A stretch of DNA of 64,000 nt, from positions 116,464-180,463 of the forward strand of contig NZ_RXOF01000015.1 in NCBI RefSeq assembly GCF_003970915.1, given 5' to 3'. The notes under the pieces are model-generated. The model was not told the origin of the DNA, did not search any database, and saw only the letters and a list, made by a program, of their open reading frames with translations. This DNA comes from Hymenobacter gummosus. Lineage in GTDB: Bacteria; Bacteroidota; Bacteroidia; Cytophagales; Hymenobacteraceae. Position numbers and translations under genes: made by a program. Within the stretch, counting starts at the first letter, position 1. The number at the start of each line of letters is the position of its first letter. Positions 53,329 to 61,903 of this stretch are shown here, piece after piece.

Positions 53329-54102
53329 CTAGCGGCTCTTAAAGCGCGCAATGGCCTGCCGGGTGAAATCCGACAAGACCAACCGGCCGCTGATACCGGC
53401 GCGCTCGGTCAACAATTGGTCCCAGTGCTCGGTACCCTGCCAGAACACCTGCTTCAGCTCGGTCAGCGCCTCGGGGTTGTAGGCGGCCAGCTTGGCAGCA
53501 AAGGCGGCCACCACCTGGTCGAGCTGCTCGGTCGTCTCCAGCACTTCCGCGTACAGGCCCCGGTCGCGGGCCCAGGCCGCCGGGCGAAACTCCGCGGCAT
53601 CCAGCGCCAGCTCGGAAAAAGCTGCTTTGCCCAGCTTGCGCTCCACCGCCGGCCCAACCACGAAGGGCCCGATGCCCACCACCAGCTCACTGAGCTTCAC
53701 CGCGGCCTGCGCGGTGGCAAAGCAATAATCCGTGGCCGCCGCCACGCCTACGCCGCCGCCGATGGCCTTGCCCTGCACCCGGCCGATGATAATGCGCGGG
53801 GAGGTGCGGCAGGCGTTGATGACTTTGGCGAAGCCGGAGAAGAACTGCAGTCCTTGCTCGGCATCCTCAATGGCCATCAGCTCGTCGAAGGAGGCGCCGG
53901 CGCAGAACGTATTTTCACCCTCGCTGCGCAGGATGATGATCTTGGTCTGTGCCTCCTGGCCGACGCGGGTGATGGTGTCGGCCAGCTCGGTCAGCAGGGC
54001 GCCGGGCAGGGAGTTGTGGCTGGGGTGGAAAAAGGAAACGGTGGCAATGCCCTGGGCGTCAGTCGTGGTTCCGACTTTGCCGGCGGTGAGGAGGTCGTTC
54101 AT
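53329..54102 (-). CDS. Enoyl-CoA hydratase/isomerase family protein
   Basis: A 257-residue crotonase-fold protein. The oxyanion-hole motif F-C-A-G-A-S-F-D-E-L and the second G-G-G-V-G-V-A-A-A-T-D region are present, followed by E-L-V-V-G-I-G-P. The catalytic Glu positions are less clear than in PaaG next door. The position before paaZ on the same strand suggests a phenylacetate or branched-chain/fatty-acid role, such as PaaF-like hydratase or methylglutaconyl-CoA hydratase. The two genes are separated by a 122-bp gap with an inverted-repeat element. Confidence 0.8.
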   Translation of the reverse strand: MNDLLTAGKVGTTTDAQGIATVSFFHPSHNSLPGALLTELADTITRVGQEAQTKIIILRSEGENTFCAGASFDELMAIEDAEQGLQFFSGFAKVINACRTSPRIIIGRVQGKAIGGGVGVAAATDYCFATAQAAVKLSELVVGIGPFVVGPAVERKLGKAAFSELALDAAEFRPAAWARDRGLYAEVLETTEQLDQVVAAFAAKLAAYNPEALTELKQVFWQGTEHWDQLLTERAGISGRLVLSDFTRQAIARFKSR

Positions 54103-54120
54103 GGGGATGGGCTGAGTTGT

Positions 54121-54219
54121 TTCTCGCAGAGGTTCGCGGAGGGTTTCGCGGAGGTCCGCAGAGCCGTTCTAGAACAACTCAGCGAACCTCTGCGCCTCTT
54201 CTGCGGACCTCTGCGAGAA
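54121..54219. repeat. Inverted-repeat element (TTCTCGCAGAGGT family)
   Basis: TTCTCGCAGAGGTTCGCGGA (54121-54140) matches the reverse complement of the right end (54199-54219) with two mismatches. The motif GCGGAGGT/ACCTCTGCG repeats inside, so it is a compound palindrome. It lies between the crotonase-family gene and paaZ. Confidence 0.75.
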
Positions 54220-54223
54220 AAAA

Positions 54224-56278
54224 TTACGCTTGGTCTTTCTTCTTCACCATCGTCAGGATGGTGGCTACGGCCACGGTGTCGCCGATTTCGTCGGTTACCT
54301 GCACCAACCAGCGCACGATGCCCTTGGCCACGTCGTCCTCGGAGCGTTTTTCCTGGGCTATCTTCTCCTTCACCGTCAGCTGCACGCCGATGGTCATGCC
54401 GGGGTACACGGGCTTGGTGAAGCGGCACTCGTCGAGGCCGTAGTTGAGCAGCACCGGCCCTTTGCGCGGGTCCACGAACATGCCGGCCGCTTTCGACAGG
54501 ATGTAGTACCCGTGGGCCACCCGGCCGGTAAACAGCGTACCTTCCAGCGAAGTCGCGTCGACGTGGGCGTAGAAATTGTCGCCCGACACCTGCGCGAAAT
54601 TGGTAATGTCGGCCTCCGTGACGGTGTGGCGGTGCGTGGTGTAGGTCTGCCCGATGCTCAGCTCCTCGAAGTAGTGCTGGAAGGGGTGCTTGTCGCGCTC
54701 CGTTTGCTTGGCCCCTTGCTGGTACACCTCCGAAATGGCGGTAATCATGCTGGGCGAGCCTTGCACGGCCACGCGCTGCATGAAGTGCTCCACGCCGCGG
54801 ATACCGCCCATTTCCTGCCCGCCGCCGGCGCGGCCGGGGCCACCGTGAATCAGCAGCGGCAGCGGGGAGCCGTGGCCGGTGCTTTCCTTGGCTACTTCCT
54901 GGTTCAGCACCAGGATGCGCCCGTGGTGCGTCGCCGCGCCGAGCACGAATTCCTGCGCTACCAGCGGGTCGTTGGTAGCTACGGAGCACACCAAGGAGCC
55001 TTTGCCCATATTGGCCAGCTTCACCGCGTCGTCCACCGACTTGTAGGGCATCAGCGTCGTCACCGGGCCGAAGGCTTCCACCTCGTGCGAGTCGGTGAAG
55101 CGGAACGGGTCGGAGTTCAGCAGCACGATGGGGGAGATGAACGCGCCGGTCTTGCAGTCGGCCCCGATAACCTGCACGTTGTCCAGGTCGCCGTACACGA
55201 TGGGCGTGTTTTTGGCCAGCTGCTGCACTTTCTCGCGCAGGCGCTGCACCTGCTCCATGCCGGCCAGGGCGCCCATGCGCACGCCCTCGGCCAGCGGGTG
55301 GCCGATGGTAGTTTGCGCCAGCGCCTTACCCAGGGCAATCTGCACGTCCTCCACCAGGTGCTCGGGCACGATGGCGCGGCGGATGGCGGTGCACTTCTGC
55401 CCGGCCTTGGCCGTCATTTCCTTGCGCACCTCCTTGATGAAGAGGTCAAACTCCGCGGTGCCGGGCGTGGCGTCGGGGCCGAGAATGGCGGCATTGAGCG
55501 AGTCAGCCTCCAGGTTGAAGGGTACGGCTTCCTGGATGATGCGGGGGTGGGCGCGGAGCTTGCGGCCGGTTTCGGCCGAGCCGGTGAAGGTCACCACGTC
55601 GCGGTAGTCCACGTGGTCGAGCAGCCCGATGCCGGAGCCCACCACCAGCTGCAGCGCGCCCTCGGGCAGGATGCCGGAGGCCACGATTTCGCGCACCACG
55701 GCCTCGGCCAGGTAGCCCGAGGGTACGGCCGGCTTCACGATGGCCGGCATACCCGCCAGTAGATTCACCGCAATTTTCTCCAGCATGCCCCAGATGGGGA
55801 AGTTGTAGGCGTTGATGTGCACGGCCACGCCCTCGCGCGGCACCAGCAGGTGCTGGGCCATAAACGAGCCGCCCTTCGACAGCCCAATCGGCTCCCCTTC
55901 CACGTAAAACGGCTTATCGGGGAATTTGCGGCGTAGCGAGGCGTTGGCGAACAGGTTGCCGATGCCGCCTTCAATGTCAATCCAGGAGTCGGCGCGGGTG
56001 GCGCCGGTGCGGTAGCTCAGGGTGTAGAACTGCTCCTTCTTCTCCGTCAGGTGCAGCGCCAGCGCCTTGAGCATGCGGCCCCGCTCGTGGAAGGTCATCT
56101 TGCGCAGCTTGGGGTTGCCCACGCGCCGGGCGTAGTCGAGCATGGCCGCGAAGTCCAGGCCTTCGCCGTCGGCCAGGGCAATGACTTCACCGGTCGAGGC
56201 ATCGTAGAGTTCTTGCTTGGGGCCCGCGCCGGGCATCCAGCGGCCCAGGGCGTAGTTTTCGAGGGTGGGAGTGCTCAT
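54224..56278 (-). CDS. paaZ: Phenylacetate degradation bifunctional protein PaaZ (aldehyde dehydrogenase / oxepin-CoA hydrolase)
   Basis: A 684-residue fusion. The N-terminal aldehyde dehydrogenase (about 1-520) has N-F-P-I-W-G-M, the G-S-A-E-T-G-R and E-A-D-S-L-N-A motifs, and catalytic Cys296 in G-Q-K-C-T-A-I-R-R-A-I. The C-terminal MaoC-like hydratase (about 545-684) has F-A-Q-V-S-G-D-N-F-Y-A-H and G-R-V-A-H-G-Y-Y. Known PaaZ opens oxepin-CoA and oxidises the semialdehyde. Start ATG 56278; earlier frame crosses a repeat. No PaaABCE oxygenase is in the window. Confidence 0.93.
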   Translation of the reverse strand: MSTPTLENYALGRWMPGAGPKQELYDASTGEVIALADGEGLDFAAMLDYARRVGNPKLRKMTFHERGRMLKALALHLTEKKEQFYTLSYRTGATRADSWIDIEGGIGNLFANASLRRKFPDKPFYVEGEPIGLSKGGSFMAQHLLVPREGVAVHINAYNFPIWGMLEKIAVNLLAGMPAIVKPAVPSGYLAEAVVREIVASGILPEGALQLVVGSGIGLLDHVDYRDVVTFTGSAETGRKLRAHPRIIQEAVPFNLEADSLNAAILGPDATPGTAEFDLFIKEVRKEMTAKAGQKCTAIRRAIVPEHLVEDVQIALGKALAQTTIGHPLAEGVRMGALAGMEQVQRLREKVQQLAKNTPIVYGDLDNVQVIGADCKTGAFISPIVLLNSDPFRFTDSHEVEAFGPVTTLMPYKSVDDAVKLANMGKGSLVCSVATNDPLVAQEFVLGAATHHGRILVLNQEVAKESTGHGSPLPLLIHGGPGRAGGGQEMGGIRGVEHFMQRVAVQGSPSMITAISEVYQQGAKQTERDKHPFQHYFEELSIGQTYTTHRHTVTEADITNFAQVSGDNFYAHVDATSLEGTLFTGRVAHGYYILSKAAGMFVDPRKGPVLLNYGLDECRFTKPVYPGMTIGVQLTVKEKIAQEKRSEDDVAKGIVRWLVQVTDEIGDTVAVATILTMVKKKDQA

Positions 56279-56331
56279 GGGAAGAAGCAGATGCCGCCGC
56301 GGCGGCTGGTCAGTCGAAAGGAAAATCTGGT

Positions 56332-56436
56332 CGATGTAGAGACGCATAATTGCGTCTCTTCGTCCACGCTGCGTGAGGTCGTTGTCGTTCAACAAGGACG
56401 TTCTAGCGGGAGACGCAAAGTTGCGTCTCCACATCG
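56332..56436. repeat. Inverted-repeat element (TGTAGAGACGCA family)
   Basis: Left end CGATGTAGAGACGCATAA (56332-56349) and right end TTGCGTCTCCACATCG (56421-56436). The left end also folds on itself (GAGACGCATAATTGCGTCTC). Same family as 9345-9475, sharing TGTAGAGACGCA. Confidence 0.8.
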
Positions 56437-56442
56437 GGCTGA

Positions 56443-57225
56443 TTAGCGGCCGGTAAACGTGGGCTGGCGCTTCTCCAGGAATGCGGCCACGCCTTCGCGG
56501 TAATCAGTGGTGCTGCCGGCGCGTAGCTGGTAGTCGCCCTCGGCCCGCAGCTGCTGGGTGAGGTCGTTGCCGAAGGTGCCGTTCAGCAGCTGTTTGGTGT
56601 AGGCCAGCCCCTTGGTGGGCATGGCCGCCAGCCGCTTCGCCAGGGACAGGGCTTCCTGCTCGAACGCGTCGTCGGCAAACACCTTGTAGATCATGCCCAT
56701 CTGCTGGGCCTCGGTGGCCGATACCTTGTCGCCGGTCATCATCAGGGCCGAAGCCCGCTGCATCCCAATCAGCCGGGGCAGGAAAAACGTGCCGCCGCTG
56801 TCCGGAATCAGCCCGATTTTGCTGAACGCCTGAATAAACGAGGCCGATTCCTTGGCCACTACCACGTCGCAGGCCAGGGCCAGGTTGGCGCCCGCGCCGG
56901 CCGCCACGCCGTTCACGGCGGCCAGCACCGGCTTGTCCAGCGCCCGGATCAGCTCCACGATGGGGTTGTAGTGCTTCTCCACGATGTCGGCTACCTCGGG
57001 CGCGTCGGGCCCGGTAATTTCGGCCAAATCCTGCCCGGCGCAAAAGGCCCGGCCGGTGCCGGTCAGCAGCACGGCCCGCACCTCGGGGTTGCGCTGACAC
57101 TCGCGCAGGCGCTCCTGCAAGGCCAGCGCCACTTCCTTATTGACGCTGTTGAATACCTGCGGCCGGTTAAACGTGATGGTGGCAACGCCGCCGTCGAGGG
57201 AGAAAAGCAGAGTGGAATCGGACAT
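56443..57225 (-). CDS. paaG: PaaG-like enoyl-CoA isomerase/hydratase
   Basis: A 260-residue crotonase-family enzyme. The N-terminus (M-S-D-S-T-L-L-F-S-L-D-G) starts at ATG 57225; the longer frame from 57291 has an unrelated extension. Features: F-N-R-P-Q-V-F-N-S, A-F-C-A-G-Q-D-L-A-E-I (oxyanion hole), A-A-G-A-G-A-N-L-A-L-A, K-I-G-L-I-P-D-S-G-G-T-F-F-L-P. The D-S-G-G motif and length match PaaG (epoxyphenylacetyl-CoA isomerase). It sits upstream of paaZ with an inverted repeat between. Confidence 0.82.
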   Translation of the reverse strand: MSDSTLLFSLDGGVATITFNRPQVFNSVNKEVALALQERLRECQRNPEVRAVLLTGTGRAFCAGQDLAEITGPDAPEVADIVEKHYNPIVELIRALDKPVLAAVNGVAAGAGANLALACDVVVAKESASFIQAFSKIGLIPDSGGTFFLPRLIGMQRASALMMTGDKVSATEAQQMGMIYKVFADDAFEQEALSLAKRLAAMPTKGLAYTKQLLNGTFGNDLTQQLRAEGDYQLRAGSTTDYREGVAAFLEKRQPTFTGR

Positions 57226-57380
57226 GAGAAAGGGGTGGGAGAGAGGTCGGAAAAGCGGCATCAGCGCGTAGCCCGTGACGCCGCGCGGCAAAGCAGCAAG
57301 GGTAGCTGCCTTGTCAGACCAAAGCTAACAAGTGTTAGGGAAAAACGGCGGCTTTTCGGCGGCGGAGCTTTGCACCGACC

Positions 57381-57430
57381 CAGAACGTCATGCTCATCTG
57401 GGGTCCGCGCAGCCGAAGTATCTCTACAGC
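57381..57430. repeat. Truncated copy of the GTCATGCTGAGC repeat
   Basis: AGAACGTCATGCTCATCTGG then GCGCAGCCGAAGTATCTCTAC. Only one arm of the element is present; it runs into the 3' end of the gene at 57424. Confidence 0.65.
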
Positions 57431-57897
57431 TTCGTTGATTCCCGAAAAAGAACAGGCTGGTATAACTTGTAATTACTCTTCTGCAAGAAGTTGAGCCCTA
57501 TGCCTTGAGTGTAAGAAAACTGATTACTCTGTTTTCCATCTTCTCCAAACAGACGTATGATAGTTCTTCGTCCCTTGTGTTCTATCAAAATCCAGGATGT
57601 AAACAGCGCTATTACTACCTGCTGAAAGGCCGTTGGATGTTTGATGACATACTCATAGCTCCACTCAGGGATTTCATTAGCCCTGTCAATAAAAAAGCTG
57701 ATACCATCGGAAGATATAGTCCACGCAAGGTGTAAGCTATTAGATTCTGCACCGGCCAACTCGAAGGCCATGCAATACTCCGAATTACTGAATCCGGGAT
57801 TCTGAATGAAAGCCGGATTGTTCTGGATAGCTGGTTGGCCTATTGCTTCCAGGGCTTCATTTAGTAACTGAAGTATATCAGCCAATTGACTTTTCAT
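57424..57897 (-). CDS. Hypothetical protein, possible immunity protein
   Basis: A 157-residue cytoplasmic protein with no signal or membrane helix, mixed alpha/beta (F-F-I-D-R-A-N-E-I-P-E-W-S-Y-E-Y, A-L-F-T-S-W-I-L-I-E-H-K-G). It is clearly more AT-rich than the genes around it. It overlaps by ATGA the end of an upstream, cut-off reading frame (57894-58025), the arrangement seen where an immunity gene follows a polymorphic-toxin tip. Its family is not recognised and the immunity role is inferred from the arrangement alone. Confidence 0.6.
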   Translation of the reverse strand: MKSQLADILQLLNEALEAIGQPAIQNNPAFIQNPGFSNSEYCMAFELAGAESNSLHLAWTISSDGISFFIDRANEIPEWSYEYVIKHPTAFQQVVIALFTSWILIEHKGRRTIIRLFGEDGKQSNQFSYTQGIGLNFLQKSNYKLYQPVLFRESTKL

Positions 57898-58025
57898 GAT
57901 GATACAATGCTTTGTCTATAGACTTGGGCAATATCAAAAACATCATCTATAATAACGCTACGCTGCTCATTCGGTAACGCCCAGCCCTCTTCCGCTGTTA
58001 TCTTACCCGGTACTACCAAGCTCCA
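57894..58025 (-). pseudogene. C-terminal remnant of a lost gene (possible toxin tip)
   Basis: An open frame ends here as G-W-A-L-P-N-E-Q-R-S-V-I-I-D-D-V-F-D and I-A-Q-V-Y-R-Q-S-I-V-S-S, with TGA overlapping the next start. Its codons are AT-rich like the following gene. Upstream of about 58025 the frame enters the rel/spoT promoter region and its antisense, so the rest of the gene is gone. Confidence 0.5.
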
Positions 58026-58151
58026 CCGCCCCTTCGCCCAGCCGAACCGCGCTTCCGCACAGTTCCGCCCGGTAGGAGGGACCCCACCGGGCGCGGTTTT
58101 CGTACCTTCGTCGGCCGCCTTCCGCAAGCGGCCCGCAGTGCTTTTTCGCCA

Positions 58152-60359
58152 ATGGCAACTCTCATAGATCCGGAGGTAGAGCGGCAGGAAATCCTGCGCC
58201 ACTACCGCAAACTGCTCCGCACGGCCAAGCCCTACCTCAAAGGGGGCGACGCCAAGCTCATCAAAAAGGCCTTCAACACCTCCCTGGAGGCCCACAAGGA
58301 TATGCGCCGCAAGTCCGGCGAGCCGTACATCCTGCACCCGCTGGCCGTGGCGCAGATTGTGGTGGAGGAAATCGGCCTGGGCACCACCAGCATCGTGGCG
58401 GCCCTGCTGCACGACGTGGTGGAGGACACGCCCTGGGAAATTTCCGACGTGGAGCGCGAGTTCGGCACCAAGGTCGCCCGCATCGTCGACGGCCTCACGA
58501 AGATTTCGGGCGTGTTCGACTACGGCACCTCCGAGCAGGCCGAGAACTTCCGCAAGATGCTGCTGACGCTGTCGGAAGACGTGCGCGTTATCCTCATCAA
58601 AATCGCCGACCGCCTGCACAACATGCGGACGCTCGACTCGATGCCGCGCCATAAGCAGCTCAAAATCGCGTCGGAAACCATCTACCTCTACGCCCCGCTG
58701 GCCCACCGCCTCGGCCTCTACGCCATCAAGAGCGAGCTGGAGGACCTGCACCTGAAGTACACCGACACCGAAACCTTCCGCGACCTGACGCAGAAGGTGC
58801 GCCAGAGCCGTGGCGCCCGCAACCGCTTCATCAAGGAGTTCGTGGCCCCGCTCGACGACGAGCTGAAAGCCCAGGGCTTCAACTTCGAAATCAAGGGCCG
58901 CCCCAAGAGCATCTACTCCATCCTGCGGAAGATGCGCAAGCAGAACATTCCTTTCGAGGAAGTCTACGACCTGTTTGCCATCCGCATCATCCTCGACGTG
59001 CCACCGGAGCAGGAAAAAGCCGCTTGCTGGCGCGTCTACTCCATCGTCACCGACTTCTACCAGCCCAACCCCGACCGCCTGCGCGACTGGGTGAGCACGC
59101 CCAAAGCCAACGGCTACGAGTCCTTGCACACCACCGTCATGTCCCAGACCGGCCAGTGGGTGGAGGTGCAGATTCGCTCCCGGCGCATGGACGACATTGC
59201 CGAGAAAGGCTACGCCGCGCACTGGAAATACAAGGACACCGGCGCCGTGCAGCCCGAATCCAGCCTGGAAGCGTGGATCAACAAGGTGCGCGAGATGCTC
59301 GAAACCAACAACTCCAGTGCCCTGGAGTTCATGGACGAGTTCCGCCAGAACCTCTTCGTCAAGGAAGTTTACGTCTTCACCCCGAAAGGCAAGCTGGTCA
59401 TTCTGCCCGACGGCGCCACCGCCCTGGATTTTGCCTTCGAAATCCACACTCACATCGGCTTACAGTGCCTCGGCGCCAAAGTCAACCAGAAGCTGGAGCC
59501 TTTGAGCTACCGCCTGCGCAACGGCGACCAAGTCGAAATCCTGACTTCCCAAAAGCAGCGCCCGACGGAGGAGTGGCTGAGCTACGTCACGACGTCGAAG
59601 GCCCGCACCCGCATCAAGGACTACCTGCGCGACGACAAGCGCGCCAAGGCCGAGGACGGCAAGTTCCTACTCGAAAAGCGCCTGGAGCTGATAGGAGTGG
59701 AGCCCAGCCAGGACAACCTGAACCGCCTGCTGGCCCACTTCAACGTGCACAACCTGCACGAATTCTACTACCGCCTGGCTATCGGGCAGGTCGACGGCCG
59801 CGAAATCAAGGAAAGCCTCTTCGACCCCACCGTCCCGCTCCCGCGCACCCCCTCGATGCTGGAGCCGAAAGCCTTCGACCAGGAAGTGCAGAAGCTGCGC
59901 GGCGTGCGCCCGGATATGCTGGTCATCGGCCAGACCACCGACCTCATCCGCTACACCATTGCTACCTGCTGCAACCCCATCCCCGGCGACGACGTGTTCG
60001 GCTTCGAAACCGACCAAGGCATCGTCATTCACCGCACGTCCTGCCCGAAAGCCACCACGCTCATGTCCAGCTTCGGCAACCGCATCGTGCGCGCCAAATG
60101 GACCGAGCAGCTGGAGCTGGCCTTCCTCGCCGGTATCCGCATCAAAGGCTCCGACCGCGTCGGCCTCGTCAACGACGTCACCAAAATCATTTCGAACAGC
60201 CTCAAGGTGAACATGCGCTCCATCACCATCGACTCCGATGACGGCATGTTCGAAGGCCAGATCATGGTGTTCGTCAACGACACGGCCCACCTCGAAAAGC
60301 TCATCCAGCGCCTCAGCCGCGTCCGTGGCGTGTTGTCGGTCGAGCGTTTCGGCTCCTAA
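58152..60359 (+). CDS. relA: Bifunctional (p)ppGpp synthetase/hydrolase (Rel/SpoT)
   Basis: A 735-residue long RSH enzyme controlling the stringent response. In order: HD-type hydrolase domain with Y-I-L-H-P-L-A and H-D-V-V-E-D-T; synthetase with S-P/V-S-T-P-K-A-N-G-Y-E-S-L-H-T-T-V; TGS domain (V-F-T-P-K-G-K-L-V-I-L-P-D-G-A-T-A-L-D-F-A); zinc-finger-like C-C-N-P-I-P-G-D-D and C-terminal ACT domain. Both catalytic halves look intact, so it should make and degrade (p)ppGpp. It starts right after a GC hairpin (about 58067-58092) and TACCTTCG (58103-58110). Confidence 0.95.
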   Translation: MATLIDPEVERQEILRHYRKLLRTAKPYLKGGDAKLIKKAFNTSLEAHKDMRRKSGEPYILHPLAVAQIVVEEIGLGTTSIVAALLHDVVEDTPWEISDVEREFGTKVARIVDGLTKISGVFDYGTSEQAENFRKMLLTLSEDVRVILIKIADRLHNMRTLDSMPRHKQLKIASETIYLYAPLAHRLGLYAIKSELEDLHLKYTDTETFRDLTQKVRQSRGARNRFIKEFVAPLDDELKAQGFNFEIKGRPKSIYSILRKMRKQNIPFEEVYDLFAIRIILDVPPEQEKAACWRVYSIVTDFYQPNPDRLRDWVSTPKANGYESLHTTVMSQTGQWVEVQIRSRRMDDIAEKGYAAHWKYKDTGAVQPESSLEAWINKVREMLETNNSSALEFMDEFRQNLFVKEVYVFTPKGKLVILPDGATALDFAFEIHTHIGLQCLGAKVNQKLEPLSYRLRNGDQVEILTSQKQRPTEEWLSYVTTSKARTRIKDYLRDDKRAKAEDGKFLLEKRLELIGVEPSQDNLNRLLAHFNVHNLHEFYYRLAIGQVDGREIKESLFDPTVPLPRTPSMLEPKAFDQEVQKLRGVRPDMLVIGQTTDLIRYTIATCCNPIPGDDVFGFETDQGIVIHRTSCPKATTLMSSFGNRIVRAKWTEQLELAFLAGIRIKGSDRVGLVNDVTKIISNSLKVNMRSITIDSDDGMFEGQIMVFVNDTAHLEKLIQRLSRVRGVLSVERFGS

Positions 60360-60433
60360 AACGACTCGGCAGTACATCCGAGTCTAAGTGCAGCACTCCT
60401 TAGTATATATAGGCCCTTTTCAAGAACTGACTT

Positions 60434-60967
60434 ATGAAAGTTGTGCGCCAATACATCATAGTAGGGCTGGTCATGCTATGTGGCCAGGGATGCTCTAAAT
60501 TTTTATGTAGTGATGAAGAGCTGGGATTTGCGCGTCTAGAAAACAATGCGGGTGCCCTGAAAATAAACGGATACTACTATGGAGATATTACTGGCGTTAA
60601 CAGTGGCAACCCAGATGTATACCTATTCAACAAGAATGGAGTGTTTATCAATAGACGCTCATTCAACTTGAATGATGCTATTGCTGGAAATGTGAACCTT
60701 GAAATCAACGATTTAAAGAAAAAATACAAAGGAGATTATGGAGTGTACAGAATTGAGGGTAATAGGCTTGAGATACAATACTGGACGTCTCAGTCGAATG
60801 GATGCGTAAGTACACTTACAGAAAAAGGAACCATTACAAACGATTCAACACTCAAGATAACAAGTTGGAGCAGTAGCAGAGATGGGAAAAGCAAAAGTGT
60901 TGATGCTGTATTCAAGTTTGTTCATTATTCACAAAAACCCGATAGCGTTGTCTCGTTTATTCCGTGA
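60434..60967 (+). CDS. AT-rich hypothetical lipoprotein
   Basis: A 177-residue protein, M-K-V-V-R-Q-Y-I-I-V-G-L-V-M signal peptide, lipobox G-Q-G-C (Cys20). The mature part is rich in Asn, Lys and Tyr (I-N-G-Y-Y-Y-G-D-I, Y-K-G-D-Y-G-V-Y-R-I-E-G-N-R-L) and beta-like. Much lower GC than rel or fur. Possibly acquired recently; similar style to 10555. No known domain. Confidence 0.7.
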   Translation: MKVVRQYIIVGLVMLCGQGCSKFLCSDEELGFARLENNAGALKINGYYYGDITGVNSGNPDVYLFNKNGVFINRRSFNLNDAIAGNVNLEINDLKKKYKGDYGVYRIEGNRLEIQYWTSQSNGCVSTLTEKGTITNDSTLKITSWSSSRDGKSKSVDAVFKFVHYSQKPDSVVSFIP

Positions 60968-61085
60968 CATGAGCTGTGTCAATGATAATGGTCGATGCCA
61001 ATTGCAGCTGAATTGCCAATAATCGTGCTGTGACAAAACACTTGCATCACGGTTATCCACCCAAAACCATAGCCCATCTGCGCTC

Positions 61086-61556
61086 ATGCTAGATGTTGAG
61101 AAGTACGAGGAGGTAAAGAAGATTTTCACCGCCTACCTCGAAAGCAAGGGCCTGCGCAAGACCTCCGAGCGGTACGCCATCCTGGAGGAAATCTACTCGC
61201 GCACCGGCCACTTCGACGTAGAAGAACTCTACGCCGGCATGAAAGACCGCGGCGTGCAGGTCAGCCGTGCCACCGTTTATAACACCCTGGATCTGCTGGT
61301 CGAGCACCACCTCGTCAGCAAGCACCAATTCGGCCGCAACCTCGCTCAGTACGAGAAGTCCTACGGCTACCGCCAGCACGACCACGTCATCTGCACCGAG
61401 TGCCACAAAGTCGTGGAGTTCTGCGACCCGCGCATCCACGGCATCCAGACCATGGTCGGGGAGTTATTGAACTTCCATATCTTGCACCACTCTCTGAATC
61501 TTTACGGTATTTGCGGCGACTGCCGCGCCAAAGACGCTCGTAGTACAACTGAATGA
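61086..61556 (+). CDS. fur: Fur-family metalloregulator
   Basis: A 156-residue winged-helix regulator. The DNA-binding part has L-R-K-T-S-E-R-Y-A-I-L-E-E-I and V-S-R-A-T-V-Y-N-T-L-D-L-L (recognition helix); the metal sites are Y-G-Y-R-Q-H-D-H-V-I-C-T-E-C and the C-terminal C-G-D-C. Structural zinc C-x-x-C pairs are intact. It overlaps by ATGA the STAS-domain gene and is followed by purA; the three probably form one transcript. It may be an iron, zinc or peroxide sensor (Fur/Zur/PerR cannot be told apart). Confidence 0.9.
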   Translation: MLDVEKYEEVKKIFTAYLESKGLRKTSERYAILEEIYSRTGHFDVEELYAGMKDRGVQVSRATVYNTLDLLVEHHLVSKHQFGRNLAQYEKSYGYRQHDHVICTECHKVVEFCDPRIHGIQTMVGELLNFHILHHSLNLYGICGDCRAKDARSTTE

Positions 61557-61903
61557 GAACCGACGCCAACCTGCAAGACGGCATCCTCTCGGTCCGCCTT
61601 TCCGGCGACCTGATTGGCAGCCCCGATTCCCAACAACTCCTCCAGACCGTCGACCAGCACCTCGGCGACGAGGCCGTGAAGCTCTGCTCCGTCGACCTCT
61701 CCAATGTCCGCTACGTCAACAGCTCCGGCATTGGCGTGCTGGTGTCGCTGCTGACTAAATTCCGCAGCCGCGGCGGCGAGTTGGTCCTGATCAACCCCGC
61801 CGAGCACCCGCGCAAGATGCTGGCGCTGACCAAACTCACCTCCATCTTCACCATTGCCGACGACGAAGCAGCTGCCTCTAGCTTGCTCAAAAACGCCAAC
61901 TAA
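61553..61903 (+). CDS. STAS-domain anti-sigma factor antagonist-like protein
   Basis: A 116-residue single STAS domain protein. It has the usual beta-alpha pattern (L-S-V-R-L-S-G-D-L-I-G-S), L-S-N-V-R-Y-V-N-S-S-G-I-G-V-L-V, where the second Ser of N-S-S-G is the phosphorylation site of SpoIIAA-type antagonists. No kinase or anti-sigma gene is nearby. It starts inside the fur stop (ATGA) and ends where purA starts. Cytoplasmic. Confidence 0.85.
   Translation: MRTDANLQDGILSVRLSGDLIGSPDSQQLLQTVDQHLGDEAVKLCSVDLSNVRYVNSSGIGVLVSLLTKFRSRGGELVLINPAEHPRKMLALTKLTSIFTIADDEAAASSLLKNAN

Noticed and set aside
57894-59453. 519-codon minus-strand frame as a full gene
   Set aside because: Most of it is the shadow of rel/spoT; only the last 44 codons have independent coding character.
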